Of a stretch of DNA of 64,000 nt, positions 42,005-52,642 are shown piece by piece (position 1 is the stretch's first letter; every line of letters begins with the position of its first letter). The notes under the pieces are model-generated. The model was not told the DNA's origin. It made no database searches and saw only the letters and a program-made list of their open reading frames with translations. The translations under genes were made by a program, and so were the position numbers. The stretch spans positions 130,401,121-130,465,120 of the forward strand of contig NC_091125.1 in assembly GCF_040183065.1 (NCBI RefSeq). Direction: 5' to 3'. The DNA comes from Periplaneta americana. Its lineage: Eukaryota > Arthropoda > Insecta > Blattodea > Blattidae.

Positions 42005-42475
42005 GATAACTTCTCTCCTATCTAACAGATTTTTATGAAACTTTGTACAGAAGTTACAAGTGGAATATATTTTTGTCTACAAAGTCTGATTATGTTTTAT
42101 AAGAGGAATTGACCCTTTATAGTGAAATTAATAACTTCTCTCCTATATAATATATTTATATTTTTTATGAAGCTCTGTACAACAATTAGGCCTACAGATA
42201 GCATACAGATGTAATCAGAAGTTATTTCCTCTTATGGAACTGTAAATATAGTTTGTACACAAAAACATATTCTACCTGTAATTTCCGTACAATGTTTCAT
42301 AAAATTCTGTTATATAGGAGACAAGTTATTATTTTAGTCTAAAACCCCCACTTATAAAAGGGTAGTTCCTCGTACACAAACGTAGCCAGAGTTTGTACAC
42401 AAAAAATATGTGCTATTCATAAGGTCTGTACAAAGTTTCATATCGATCAGTTGGAATGCAGAGAAGTTATTAATT
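42005..42475. repeat. Four-module inverted repeat block
   Basis: A module containing AACTTCTCTCCTAT and TTTTTATGAAACTTTGTACA occurs direct at 42007 and 42128 (diverged) and inverted at about 42280 and 42425 (GTACAATGTTTCATAAAATT, GTACAAAGTTTCAT). The block is thus a two-plus-two foldback. No coding content and no recognised family. Confidence 0.65.
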
Positions 42476-42920
42476 TTGTCCAGCTATAGTCCCGTCGCTC
42501 TAATTTCCGGCAGCCAATCACGTTGCAGGTCGGCTACATTTAAACGTGTGCGTCTTGTGATTCGCTGATGAAGACATTATGCATTTCCTTAGGCTCGATA
42601 AATACTTAATATAATCGCCCGCCATTTTGGCTCTTTCGTTGGCGTTCGCAGAAAACACACGAGGACGTTATTTGCCGCACAAATTTTTCCTGAATTACAG
42701 TGCATTTGATTTATTATCATAGGAGCTACGACATGATGATGTTTAACGGTACGGCAAATAGATTTCTCGTCTGGTAGCTCGGCAACGAAAGAACAAAAAT
42801 GGCGAACGATACTACCTACATAGACTTTATAGAGCCTTCACTTCCTAAGACGTAAGCAAAGAGGAGGAGTCACGCCGGGAATAACAGCGTCGCGACTATA
42901 GATCTTCGTTATTGCACACT

Positions 42921-43180
42921 GTGAGACGTAGCTCAGTCGGCTAAGGCGCTTGCCTGCCGATCCAGAGTTGCGCTCGGGCGCAGTTTTAATCCCGCTTGGG
43001 CTAATTAGCCTACCTGTTTTGGTTTTTTCCGAAGTTCTCCCCAACTGTAAGGCGCATATCAGGTAATCTATAGCGAAACCTCGGCCTTATCTCCCCAAAT
43101 ACTATCTCGCTATCACCACTCCCATCGAACGCTAAATAACATAGCAATTGATACAGCGTCGTTAAGTAACCAATAAAAAA
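42921..43180 (+). mobile_element. tRNA-derived SINE family B, full-length copy 3
   Basis: Head GACGTAGCTCAGTCGGCTAA GGCGC, a decayed B box (TTTTAATCCCGCTTGG), body GTTCTCCCCAACTG, 3' module ACAGCGTCGTTAAGTAACC and an A tail. It is the most diverged full-length B copy here. Confidence 0.85.
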
Positions 43181-43791
43181 CTTCATTCCGCCACTGGCGA
43201 AGTCTGCGTTTGTGTGAGACAAGTGGCCAACAGGCTTGGAGCTCTCGTATTCAGTTTTTCACAGCCCCAACTCTCTTGCAAGGACGTGTTTTCGCGTACT
43301 ACCTATAAAGTTTCTCCTCCCTTTCCCCTCTTTCAATTCAATTCTCGTGATCCTCTCCTCAATGCTGCGTGGCGGGTGGCCGCATAGCTGTATTGGTGTT
43401 GGGCTTCATACTGGCCATCTATACGTCTGTATGAAATGACTAACGTATCCGTAAATGGAATAGTAACCGTGACCAACGTGTAGATATCTTCAGTCCATTC
43501 TGCTTAAAGAATGACACGTCACTCAGTACTGATAATACCTATAAAACGCTATCTTCCCGCATAAGCTATAAAGTTCTGTAAACTGGACGGGCTTCGTAAG
43601 AGCTTCTCTTCACACATTGTATTGAAGCATTTATTACATATCAAATACGAAACTGAAGTAAGTAAATTTACATATACAAATAAAATAACGCCACTTTTTC
43701 TAATATAACGTACATTTGTACTAGTTTTTAATAGTTTTCATTTACTTATAATGATATTCATTCATTATTTCTACATGATTTTTTTAATTTC
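43181..43791. other. Unassigned sequence
   Basis: No gene or transposon end is recognised. An open frame of 67 codons (43236-43439) has no family features. The last 15 bases are the left target duplication of the following LINE. Confidence 0.45.
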
Positions 43792-43806
43792 ATGCATGAA
43801 AAATTA

Positions 43807-45174
43807 CCTATCTTTAAGAAGGGGGACAAGACCAAATGTAGTAACTTTCAGGAATATCACTTTTGTTGACGTCGTACAAAATTTTGTCCAATATTCTTTT
43901 GAGAAGATTAACTCCATATGTAGGTGAAATTATTGGGGATCATCAATGTGGTTTTAGGCGTAATAGATCAACTATTGACCAGATATTTTGTATTCGACAA
44001 ATAATGGAGAAAAAATGGGAGTATAAGGGTACAGTGCATCAGTTATTCATCGATTTCAAAAAGGCATATGACTCGGTTAAAAGAGAAGTTTTATAGGCTA
44101 TGATATTCTTATTGAATTTGGTATTCCCAAGAAACTAGTTTGATTAATTAAAATGTGTCTCAGTGAAACGTACAGCAGAGTTCGTATAGGTCAGTTTCTG
44201 TCAGATGCGTTTCCAATTCACTGCGGGCTAAAGCAGGGAGATGCACTATCACCTTTACTTTTTAACTTTGCTCTAGAGTATGCCATTAGGAAAGTCCAGG
44301 ATAACAGAGAGGGTTTGGAATTGAACGGATTACATCAGCTGCTTGTCTATGCGGATGACGTGAATATGTTAGGAGAAAATCCACAAATGATTAGGGAAAA
44401 TACGGGAATTTTACTAGAAGCAAGTAAAGAGATAGGTTTGGAAGTAAATCCCGAAAAGACAAAGTATATGATTATGTCTCGTGACGAGAATATTGTACGA
44501 AATGGAAATATAAAAATTGGAAATTTATCTTTTGAAGAGGTGGAGAAGTTCAAATATCTTGGAGCAACAGTAACAAATATAAATGATACTCGGGAGGAAA
44601 TTAAACACAGAATAAATATGGGAAATGCCTATTATTATTCTGTTGAGAAGATTTTATCATCTAGTCTGCTGTCAAAAAATCTGAAAGTTAGAATTTATAA
44701 AACAGTTATATTACCGGTTGTTCCTTATGGTTGTTAAACTTAGACTATCACTTTGAGAGAGGAACATAGGTTAAGGGTGTTTGAGAATAAGGTGCTTAGG
44801 AAAATATTTGGGGCTAAGAGGGATGAAGTTACAGGAGAACGGAGAAAGTTGCACAACACAGAACTGCACGCATTGTATTCTTCACCTGACATAATTATGA
44901 ACATTAAATCCAGATGTTTGAGATGGGCAGGGCATGTAGCACATATGGGGGAATCCAGAAATGCATATAGAGTGTTAGTTGGGAGGCCGGAGGGAAAAAG
45001 ACCTTTGGGGAGGCCGAGACGTAGATGGGAAGATAATATTAAAATGGATTTGAGGGAGGTGAGATATGATGATAGAGACTGGATTAATCTTGCTCAGGAT
45101 AGGGACCAATGGCGGGCTTATGTGAGGGCGGCAATGAACCTCCGGGTTCCTTAAAAGCCAGTTACTTAGTAAGT
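43807..45174 (+). mobile_element. RTE-P LINE, 5'-truncated decayed copy with target duplication
   Basis: The copy starts within the RT region (CTATCTTTAAGAAGGGGGAC), ends in a short AAGT tail and is flanked by ATGCATGAAAAATTA at 43792-43806 and 45175-45189. The RT frame is broken in at least four places: a one- or two-base loss near 43850, a TAG insertion near 44094, a TGA near 44141 and stops near 44736. Readable parts include [16 protein letters not shown] and [14 protein letters not shown]. Confidence 0.93.
43863..45154 (+). pseudogene. RTE-P reverse transcriptase, multiply broken
   Basis: Three open pieces (43863-44096, 44153-44737, 44753-45154) make up one reverse transcriptase from the [10 protein letters not shown] block through YADD to the GRPRRRWED tail. 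The catalytic YADD survives but the frame does not. It is older than the copy at 40153, judged by the number of lesions. It has no endonuclease domain. Confidence 0.9.
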
Positions 45175-45461
45175 ATGCATGAAAAATTAGGTCGTCGATC
45201 ACCAGTAAAATTAGAATGTGGAATATTGTTAGGGTTGTCAACCGCTCAGGTTTCGAATGGACAGTCCAGGAAAAGAACTTTTGGTCCAAGCGACATTTTG
45301 ATCCTTCCCTGGGTGCCGAAATGTTCAGGAATTGAGATATCGTCCTGTGTGGACGAGCTGGATAAAGATGAACTATACGATGAACCCTGTATGTATCTTA
45401 AGAAGTGCGTACGAACATATTAGTTCTGATGAACAGCCTGTGGACAAAACGTGGAGTTCAT

Positions 45462-45600
45462 TTCTTCAGAAATCGCCAACATGCTTCGTAAATCCAGTAT
45501 GTAATGCCTTCTGAGAAAGAATTTTCAGTTCAGCCGATCACATCTTGACAGATAACAGAAACTGTCTGAAGATATCAAGACAGAAGTATGAGTAAATGTT
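45462..45600 (+). pseudogene. Possible hAT dimerisation remnant
   Basis: One frame reads FSSADHILTDNRNCLKISRQ, which resembles the C-terminal block of ZBED-type hAT transposases (Phe-Ser-x-Ala-Gly and T-x-x-RNRL). Adjacent sequence is interrupted by stops, and no termini are visible. Low confidence. Confidence 0.3.
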
Positions 45601-45918
45601 AATTTTGGAGTGCCATGTCCTGAAATTGTCCAGTTTCATGACAATCCTAGAGTTATTGCTGCAGCAAAAAGTGAAAAACAAATAAAGGTTTAAGAGAGAC
45701 TGATGATGATTTGTCATCCGAAAGTCAATACTACCAGTGTTACAAATTTCCATTCTCTTGTGTTGTTGTCTTCACTGGGGGCTATTAAATATTACAAATG
45801 ATAATCAGTATTACAGACCCAGAAACAAAATTTGGGCCACCTGAATGTTTCAAATGCCAGTTATAACCAGGCTTCGAGACTTTGGACCCGATACAATAAG
45901 TTTACTGTGCATGTACTA

Positions 45919-46505
45919 CTGGGTGTTCAGTTCAAAGTGTGTCATGGCTCGCTGTATGTCGTCATGTGGCTAGTCGATGAGCCTAGAGAATTCAATCTTC
46001 CTACACTTCCGCAGAGGTGTATTACTTATCTGCCAGAGAAGTTGCCTAGCAAGTACGGCGTTCATTCAGAACAGTACTTACCGATACGTACGGCAACGCC
46101 GGTAGTGGCAGGAATGTGAACTGTTTCGAAACATGTACTGAGGTGAGTTTTTTCTTACTGTCGGGATATGGGGAGAGGGTTAAGACGATTATTTACGTAT
46201 TTGTTGACATTAACTTCGACGGTCAACATGGACACGGAGCATTTGATTTGTGGAATGTTGCCGTACGCAACCGATGATAACGACTTGGCCGCGCAAAACA
46301 CAGTTCGAAAGAAGTTATGGTAGCACACAGACCGTACAGACCGCCATCTGTTGCTACGACGTTCAAGTTATACCGTACACGTTCTCAAGTTCAGATTGAA
46401 CGCCTTGATTAGTAGGCAACTTCTCTGACACCTAAGCTGAAACTCGCTTCAAATCGCTGACTCATCAACGGTGACGTCATGACACACTTTGAAATGAACA
46501 CCCAG
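45919..46505. mobile_element. Nested TA-flanked TIR element, 587 bp
   Basis: CTGGGTGTTCAGTTCAAAGT, GTGTCATG at the left pairs with the complement at the right (CATGACACACTTTGAAATGA). TA occurs at 45917-45918 and 46506-46507. It lies within 45814-47450. Non-coding. Confidence 0.85.
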
Positions 46506-47053
46506 TATAGGTTGTTGACTCGCTGCAGGTAGTGAAAGGCAGAGATGTATTGAGGTAATAACGTTGCTATTTAGAGTAGAGTACGGTAGTATGGGGAAAC
46601 ACACATATGTACACTCTGAAAGTAAATACACATTACACAATGACAATGTCAAGAGAATATGAAAAGCATTTATTCTCCTGAATTTTATGAGCATTTGTGT
46701 TTAATTATACACAGTGTTAATGGTGGAAATAAACATGCAGCAATTTTAATTTCTTCATTTATCCTATTGATCGTAATTAAGAAGTGCAGTTACAGTACCG
46801 AATTGCAATGTACAACAAGATACATTTTCAGTGTCTCAAACGTAAACCTTTTTCGGTTATCTGCCAAACACAGTTTGTACTATGGTACTCTACGTCGCAT
46901 GACGTGATAGGAGCAAAAAAAAAAACAACATCATTGCAGTCTCTAAGAGACAGTCCTTTATTCTCGGGTGACTCTATGTCTAATAATTTGCTGTTTATAT
47001 TACACAATGTTCCATATCCGTTATTTTACATAAAATTGATTTCCACTTCTGTT

Positions 47054-47242
47054 TTACACATTCAATAACCCGTGTACTTGGTGTCTCATTAAATCTCTCT
47101 GTGTCATTTCCTCAATTAATTTGAGGGCTTCCGGCATCTCTTGCTCTGACTTTTCTAACCGTGTAATAGTTTCAGACACAGTTTGAAAATAGGTTTGTAT
47201 GGAAACCAAATTATTCGCTTTCCTTTGCGTATTTGTTAGCAT
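47054..47242 (-). pseudogene. Short hAT-related transposase fragment
   Basis: The 62-codon minus frame contains SIQTYFQTVSETITRLEKSE, then MPEALKLIEEM. This resembles the region that precedes the dimerisation end in CGGBP1-like hAT proteins, where the remnant at 32790-33291 reads FIKNNFGNLPKTITQLERPG. The match is modest. Finding a hAT-type fragment in a TA-flanked element is odd and may mean another buried insertion. Confidence 0.4.
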
Positions 47243-47715
47243 TCATTCTACAGTACCAAGAGGAGTAGAATATTCTACTCCTCTTGTACAGTACCCCCAC
47301 CCGCTGTACGCTTTACCACTATACTCAGTACGCCGTTATGAGGATTTCCCACTGAACTGCTCTATTGGGTCCGAAGTCTCGAAGCCTGGTTATAACATAC
47401 TACGCATGCTCAGTGCAATTCAGGTGGCCCAAATTTTGTTTCTGGTTCTGTACATTTTTTTCATTATTTCATGTCAGTATTTCCTTGTAGGCCTAAATGT
47501 AAAATTCGAATTGGGTCCAGGAATCAGCCAATAGAAAGTTAACATCCCTAAATATTGTAGGCAGAAATTCTATGCGGATTAGTAGAAAGAATATAACAAA
47601 TTAGAGTAAAATCTAATAATAAACTGAAAAACATTAATAATATGAAAACATGTTAAATTGTCATTGTTTAGTCAACTGTTCGAAGACAGGTCTGAACCTC
47701 ACAAGTGATAATACC

Positions 47716-48234
47716 ATATGATACAATATAATATTGTGTTATTTATTCAGTCATATGACAAATCAATTTTACAAAAACTAATGACACTTATCCATATATG
47801 TAGTCATTATGTTCTATACAATGAAAATTACGAACGTTTTCGCCCTTCGGGCATCATCAGGGTCTTTGTATAATATCTTATATCTGGTCTCTGTGGTAAA
47901 ATACAATGATGAATTAATGAAAATGAACTGTTTAAAATTAACTTATGATGTGTCTAAAAATAGTGTACAGACTTAATATGCGTAAAATTACAAACTGTAA
48001 CTGTATTGCGATGATACATAAAATTGTGAAACTGTTAGTAATGTTCCTCATTTAAACTTCATAATACTGTTGTATATATGTCGATCTTGTTTCAATGGTT
48101 TGACTTGGACGGTGAATTGCATCTGAAATATATATTATAGATATAGTAGAAGAAGAGAAACTACAAACGTGAAAATGATGGTCAAATTAATTGTCAGCTG
48201 TTTTGTGATTTTTCATTGCGAATTTCTGTGAAGT
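47716..48234 (-). mobile_element. Insertion of unknown retroelement type (possibly Penelope-like 3' piece)
   Basis: This 519-bp segment interrupts repeat R. It has no ORF and no terminal inverted repeats. Near its left side lies a hammerhead-ribozyme-like motif on the minus strand (47815-47872). Such motifs are known from terminal repeats of Penelope-like elements, so I suspect a truncated member. A coding Penelope-like piece occurs elsewhere in this window (61540-62145), but I see no direct sequence link. Confidence 0.45.
47815..47872 (-). ncRNA. Hammerhead-ribozyme-like motif (candidate)
   Basis: On the minus strand the order is TATACAA, CTGATGA, T-GCCC-GAA-GGGC, GAAA, ACGTTCGTAATTTTC and TTGTATA. 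CTGATGA and GAAA are the invariant hammerhead core segments. GCCC/GGGC forms a short stem II with a GAA loop, and TATACAA/TTGTATA (47866-47872 and 47815-47821) pairs perfectly as the outer stem I. A stem III can form from AA/TT around ACGTTCGT, with TTC as the cleavage triplet. The inner part of stem I (AGACC against a single A) does not pair, so activity is uncertain. It may be a decayed ribozyme. Confidence 0.4.
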
Positions 48235-48702
48235 AGTGGCACCAAAAAAGGCACCACTCATAAGACACCTGGGCCAGAAGGTAGTGTGGCCAGTTCCTTT
48301 CCCCCTCTAAATTGTTATAATATTTGCAATTATTATTTGAACTGAGGCAAATGAAATATTCAACTCAAACTTTCTGTGCAGACTTTAATCAGAACAGCAT
48401 ATTGGCTATTTAAGTAAATATAAAATTACCCACAGTGGTGTTCCCAAAATGTTTTATAACTGCGATCCAAATTCTATATCAAATATTTGACATACTGGCT
48501 TTAACAATTATGAATGTTTTTATTAAACATGACTACACAAGCAGATATGTATTACGTGTTGTTTTAACTTTCCAGTTGCTTATCTCGTAAATAACACGGT
48601 TGTAAAACTACAATGTTGCATAAACGTTTATTCGTTTGAAGGAAAAAATGGCATTAGTTATTTCTGATTTATTAGAGGCAATGAAGATCATTTAAGATTA
48701 AT

Positions 48703-49640
48703 TGAATGAATGAATGTATATATTTGTCTTCAAGCAATATACCTTTCGGTGAGCGGCACTTCACATTATTAGTACACAGTGCCGTCTCACCGTTTTACAC
48801 GCTTCTCGTACACGTCAATTGGGACATTACTTATTTTTAATTTATTATTGCAATTTATCCACTAGTTTTTTCTTGTCTTTCATCAATTCTTCCTCTACTT
48901 TACTCCTAACCCATCATTATACCAAAAATACTGTAACCCCCCTCACTCCACATCTCTAATTATTTGCACTTTTCACTACTCCCTTTTTCACATTGCTACT
49001 TTTAGGTCTTAGTTTTCTTTCTCACGATTTATTTCCCCTCCACACCATTTCCTTAAGTCATACTGTTTTTTCACCTTGTTTTCCCCTCTTCCTTCATCAC
49101 TGCTCCCTGAACTATCTCCTACTTGCGTTACTCTACTTCTAGTCAGCCTCGATTTAGATCTTAGTTCCTTCACCCGTTTCGGAATTGCTCCCATCTGTTG
49201 TCCACTATTTCCATTCGCTTGCATTGAAGTCTTGTTCTGCTGAGCTTGCTGAACTTGCTGAATACCAGTTCGCGTCACTCCTGTTTCTTCTTCAGTTGAC
49301 GTCACTGCCTGCTTTCCGGAAATTTTCGCTGAGTTTGATACGTTTACAATTGACTCGCGTACACTCACCACACTTGTGTCACTAGCCTCGCCTTTAGATA
49401 CAATATTCTATTTTTTCTTTCAAAATTTTTCTGTTCCTTTCCTTTTCTTCTGAACCTGCAATCGGTTCCTTTAACGTTACTAAGCACTCCTCTACACTAA
49501 AAACCAAATTGTTAATCTTAATTCTGGCCTTGTTGAGTTTCGCGAATTGTCCATTTTTTCGTGCTGCTTTAAGAAAAGAGATTAAAACTCGTCTTCTACT
49601 TCTCACTTCGTAGCTCCAGTCGTCATATTTAAGATTAATT
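48703..49640 (-). mobile_element. Retroelement fragment with ORF1-like protein and (GAAT)n tail
   Basis: The left end is a TGAATGAATG run, matching a LINE-style tail on the minus strand. About 300 bp of non-coding sequence lies before a basic, Gln/Ser-rich coding region on the minus strand (49009-49606). No RT is present. I interpret it as a non-LTR element whose ORF2 was deleted, or a LINE-dependent retroposed gene fragment; the family is unknown. Confidence 0.45.
49009..49620 (-). pseudogene. ORF1/gag-like protein, frameshifted, unknown family
   Basis: Two overlapping minus frames join through a one-base shift near 49400. The upstream frame has DDWSYEVRSRRRVLISFLKA, then RKNGQFAKLNKARIKINNL; the downstream frame has SVRESIVNVSNSAKISGKQA, a Gln-rich stretch, KRVKELRSKSRLTRSRVTQV and DLRKWCGGEINREKEN before a stop. 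The highly basic, low-complexity C-terminus would fit a nucleic-acid-binding ORF1 or gag-like protein. I do not recognise the family, and there is no CCHC knuckle. Confidence 0.4.
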
Positions 49641-49884
49641 CACTTTTTTTAATTGCATACAAACATTTTTTCAACAGCTTCTGATTTCATACGCAAAAAC
49701 AAACAACTTTTATCTGAAACATGTTTTCATAAAGTGCTTATTATTTTAAAATATTTATCAAAATTGAAAAACATTATTTATTATACGTTAATATTTTGCA
49801 TGTGTGCATCTTAGATTTCTTTTATTTACCTATAAAATAAACATATTGTAAACACATAGGCCTAAGTCAGAAAAATTAAATTAT

Positions 49885-50102
49885 GATTTATTTAACGACG
49901 CTTGCAACTGGAGAGGTTATATCAGCGTCGCCAGTGTGTCGGAATTTTTGTCCCGCAGGAGTTATTTTGCATGCCAGTAAATCTACTGACATGAGCATGT
50001 CGCATTTAAACACACTTAAATGCCATCGACCTGGAGAGGGATCGAACCCGCAACCTCGAGCATAGAAGGCCAGCGCTATACAGACTACGCTACCGAGGCC
50101 GA
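49885..50102 (-). mobile_element. tRNA-derived SINE family C, full-length copy
   Basis: Minus strand: head GGCCTCGGTAGCGTAGTCTG TATAGCGC (A box), B box GGTTCGATCCCTC, body CAGTAGATTTACTGGCATGC and 3' module AAGCGTCGTTAAATAAA. It is the full-length relative of the truncated copy in the mariner (18377-18524). Confidence 0.88.
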
Positions 50103-50682
50103 CATAAGTTAAAATGCTTTTATTTACCTTCAAGATAAACTTAAATATAGTGTAAACACAAAAGTCAGACTGTTTTATTTACTTTTAACATAAATTTATG
50201 CTACTGTAAACATAAACACAGAACATAAAGACAAGAAAGGTAAACAAAATAATTCTCTCGTAAGGTACAATCTTTAACTGTGTTATCTTAAAACCACCTA
50301 AAGTTTCTCAATTGTGTTAAATACCTTATAAGAAAAAAAAAAGTTTGATAAAAGAAAGTGTTTCAGACAGAAGTTATTTTTTATGCTTAACGCACAAATG
50401 AATTTAATGAAAAAAAAAGTTGGGTTCCATTCAAAAAAGAAATTCACCTTCAAACGAAGAAACGTTTATTCAAAATTGTTTTCTCTCAAACGTTTTTATT
50501 TCGAGATAAGTAGCTGGAAAGTTTTTTTTAAAAGTACCATCTATTTTTAATGGCAGGGCGATTCTGAAGGCTGGCCTTAATAAACATTGCGCCTAGGTCA
50601 GGCGGTCATTGTATTCATATTATAAAAATTATAAAGACAAAGCGCTGTGAATCTACAAAAAAGTCTCTGAGCTTTCATTATA
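50103..50682. other. Unassigned sequence
   Basis: AT-rich sequence with no ORF, terminus or repeat similarity that I could detect. It includes two near-inverse stretches around 50400-50500 (AACGTTTATTCAAAATTG and TCAAACGTTTTTATTTCG), too weak to call. Confidence 0.45.
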
Positions 50683-51806
50683 CAGGGACATCATTTTATT
50701 TTTACTAACATTTTTAATATTAACCTGGCTATACCTTTGGATTAATGATTGAGGCCCGGAAACACAGTTTGCTACCTACTTCCACGACTGGAGTTCGATG
50801 GTACTGGCGTAAAATCCAAACAAATCACTTTACTAGGTATAGGAGAGAAGAAAAGTAATTCATCCATTTACGTAAAGTAGAAAATATCGTGATTTTGAGT
50901 TTGATAATTTTCATTAGGTTTTGTTTAATAAAAATACAGTACAGTGTTAACAATAAGTGTTTTTACTCACGAACTGAGTTATCCATGCGAACGTATTCAT
51001 TATGCAGCGTATATTATACTGTCTACAGCACATTATCGTACAATATAGAGAATGAAGTTAAATTGAAAAATAATCATAATATGGATATTTAAATACATTT
51101 TTGAAAATTGTGACCGTACATTTCGATACAGGCTTCAGATCTTTTGTGCCTATTATCGCACTATAGACTATTGCATCTAATTCCAATTAGCAGTTTCGTC
51201 CTTCATACTTAGTAACTTATGTTGAAATAATTCTGTACCTACTCTATAAAAGAGTACCTTACGTACTGTAAATTAAGTCTTTATTTCTGTCCGACCCGCA
51301 CGGATAAAATTACTCAGACATGCTAGCTACTGTCCGTCCAAGTGGTTATGTCGCAGGATCGTAGAAAGGGGGGGGGGAATCACGTGATAGTTAATTAATT
51401 TACTTAACGAGTCCCTTTTATTTAAGTTATTTTAAACAGTTGCATAATATTATGTAGACGTGCAATTAATTCCTAACAGAAATTAATGTTTTCAGAAAAG
51501 AGCTAAGAAAGCCCAGCCACTAGTCTTATCAGTGGAGCGAGCAGAAGCAGGTGGGGGAAATCGGGATGCGACGTAGGCAAATGGACGACAGTATCTGTGC
51601 GAAAATATGATTCAATATTGGAAGTTTTCGTCACTGGAAAACGCGAACATATTTCTGAAACGTACTATACTCACTAACTCAGTACTGCGGCCTTGGTTCT
51701 GTGTGGAGGACAGTTGAAACTTCGTTAGTAGAAGGTGTGGGAGTGAAGTACATTCAAAAACTCAGATACAATAAAAGTTGAATTAAAAATAAAATGATGT
51801 CCCTGT
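50683..51806. mobile_element. TA-flanked non-autonomous TIR element, copy 3 (complete)
   Basis: The 1124-bp copy starts CAGGGACATCATTTTATTTT and ends with the perfect complement, with TA at 50681-50682 and 51807-51808. Collinear with 20621-21721. It has a G-run (51367) and indels but no ORF shared with the other copies. Confidence 0.92.
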
Positions 51807-51834
51807 ATATCTTTTAACACTATATCACTTCGGA

Positions 51835-51900
51835 ATATGTATTATATGTCTTTCTTGTGTACGGTAAAATTTAACACGAGAAAGACATATAATACATATC
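51835..51900. repeat. Hairpin with 26-bp arms
   Basis: AATATGTATTATATGTCTTT(C) pairs with GAAAGACATATAATACATAT across a 14-base centre. It lies 29 bp right of the TIR element that ends at 51806. Confidence 0.85.
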
Positions 51901-52133
51901 CTTAGTTTTCCTTCACATTTCCATTTGCATGATTATTTTGTTAAGTTTCAACATCTGTGGTCATATCGTGTGTTTAGGATCTTTGGGTATATCAGTAGGC
52001 AGTGGTTACTAGTGTTGAGTTCCTGTTGTCTAGTGAGTGTTGTAGACGGCTTGTTTTCATGTTAATTGATTTAGATTTTTATTAATGTTTATGAATTATA
52101 CCAGTAATTGAGACGGCGATGATTCGTGGTATG

Positions 52134-52273
52134 TAAATTTCCAATCCGGAATTTTCCTTTTATGACTGAAGGAAACCATGAAAAACCTCAATCAGATTGG
52201 ACGGCCACAGGGTTTGAACCCTGGACCTTCCGAATGCGAGTCTCAAACGTTATTATCTGAGCCAACTCGCTCG
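52134..52273 (-). mobile_element. tRNA-derived SINE family F
   Basis: Minus strand: head CGAGCGAGTTGGCTCAGATA (A box), B box GGGTTCAAACCCTG, body GATTGAGGTTTTTCATGG TTTCC ending in ATTCCGG. Full head with a short body; no certain target duplication. Confidence 0.8.
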
Positions 52274-52642
52274 GTTTTGCTCACTTCAAAACTTTTCGTC
52301 ATTCATAACCAGGCTTAGGATCCGGGATACTTTAGCAACCAATACTGACTATAGAGTTCCTTGAACATAGTAGACAGACATACTGTGAATGTAAACAACG
52401 ACGTCAATGTGCTGCGTTATGTTCTACTGTTAATAGTACAATCTAGTGACGGTGGAAAATGAGTTTTCATGTCCCTCGGCGATGTTGAAGGCGTTAGCGT
52501 TACAATGAACATCCATGTAAATACTTGTAACTAGTTCGAAAAAACTGTTCACTATGAATGGAAAATGCACTGCGATGGCCTGAGTTAGTTTCGTAGGGAG
52601 AAACGAAAGAATACTGTACCTCTGATCGCGAACCGGATTATA

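Larger units (their letters stand above)
45814..47450. mobile_element. TA-flanked TIR element, 1.6 kb, with nested element
   Basis: The inverted ends CAGA(C/A)CCAGAAACAAAATT, TTGGGCCACCTGAAT continue, after a variable stretch, in GTTATAACCAGGCTTCGAGA, about 70 bp in all. TA lies at 45812-45813 and 47451-47452. A second TIR element (45919-46505) sits inside. The minus strand at 47054-47242 holds a short transposase-like fragment. No complete gene, so it is non-autonomous now. Confidence 0.82.
47665..48310 (-). repeat. Interspersed repeat family R, copy split by an insertion
   Basis: The reverse-oriented right half of family R is found in two pieces: 47665-47715 (GTTTAGTCAACTGTTCGAAG) and 48235-48310 (GGCACCACTCATAAG ... 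CAGTTCCTTTCCCCC). The join is marked by a diverged duplication of about 10 bp (AGTGATAATACCA and AGTGGCACCA). The 0.52 kb between is foreign (next entry). Confidence 0.75.
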
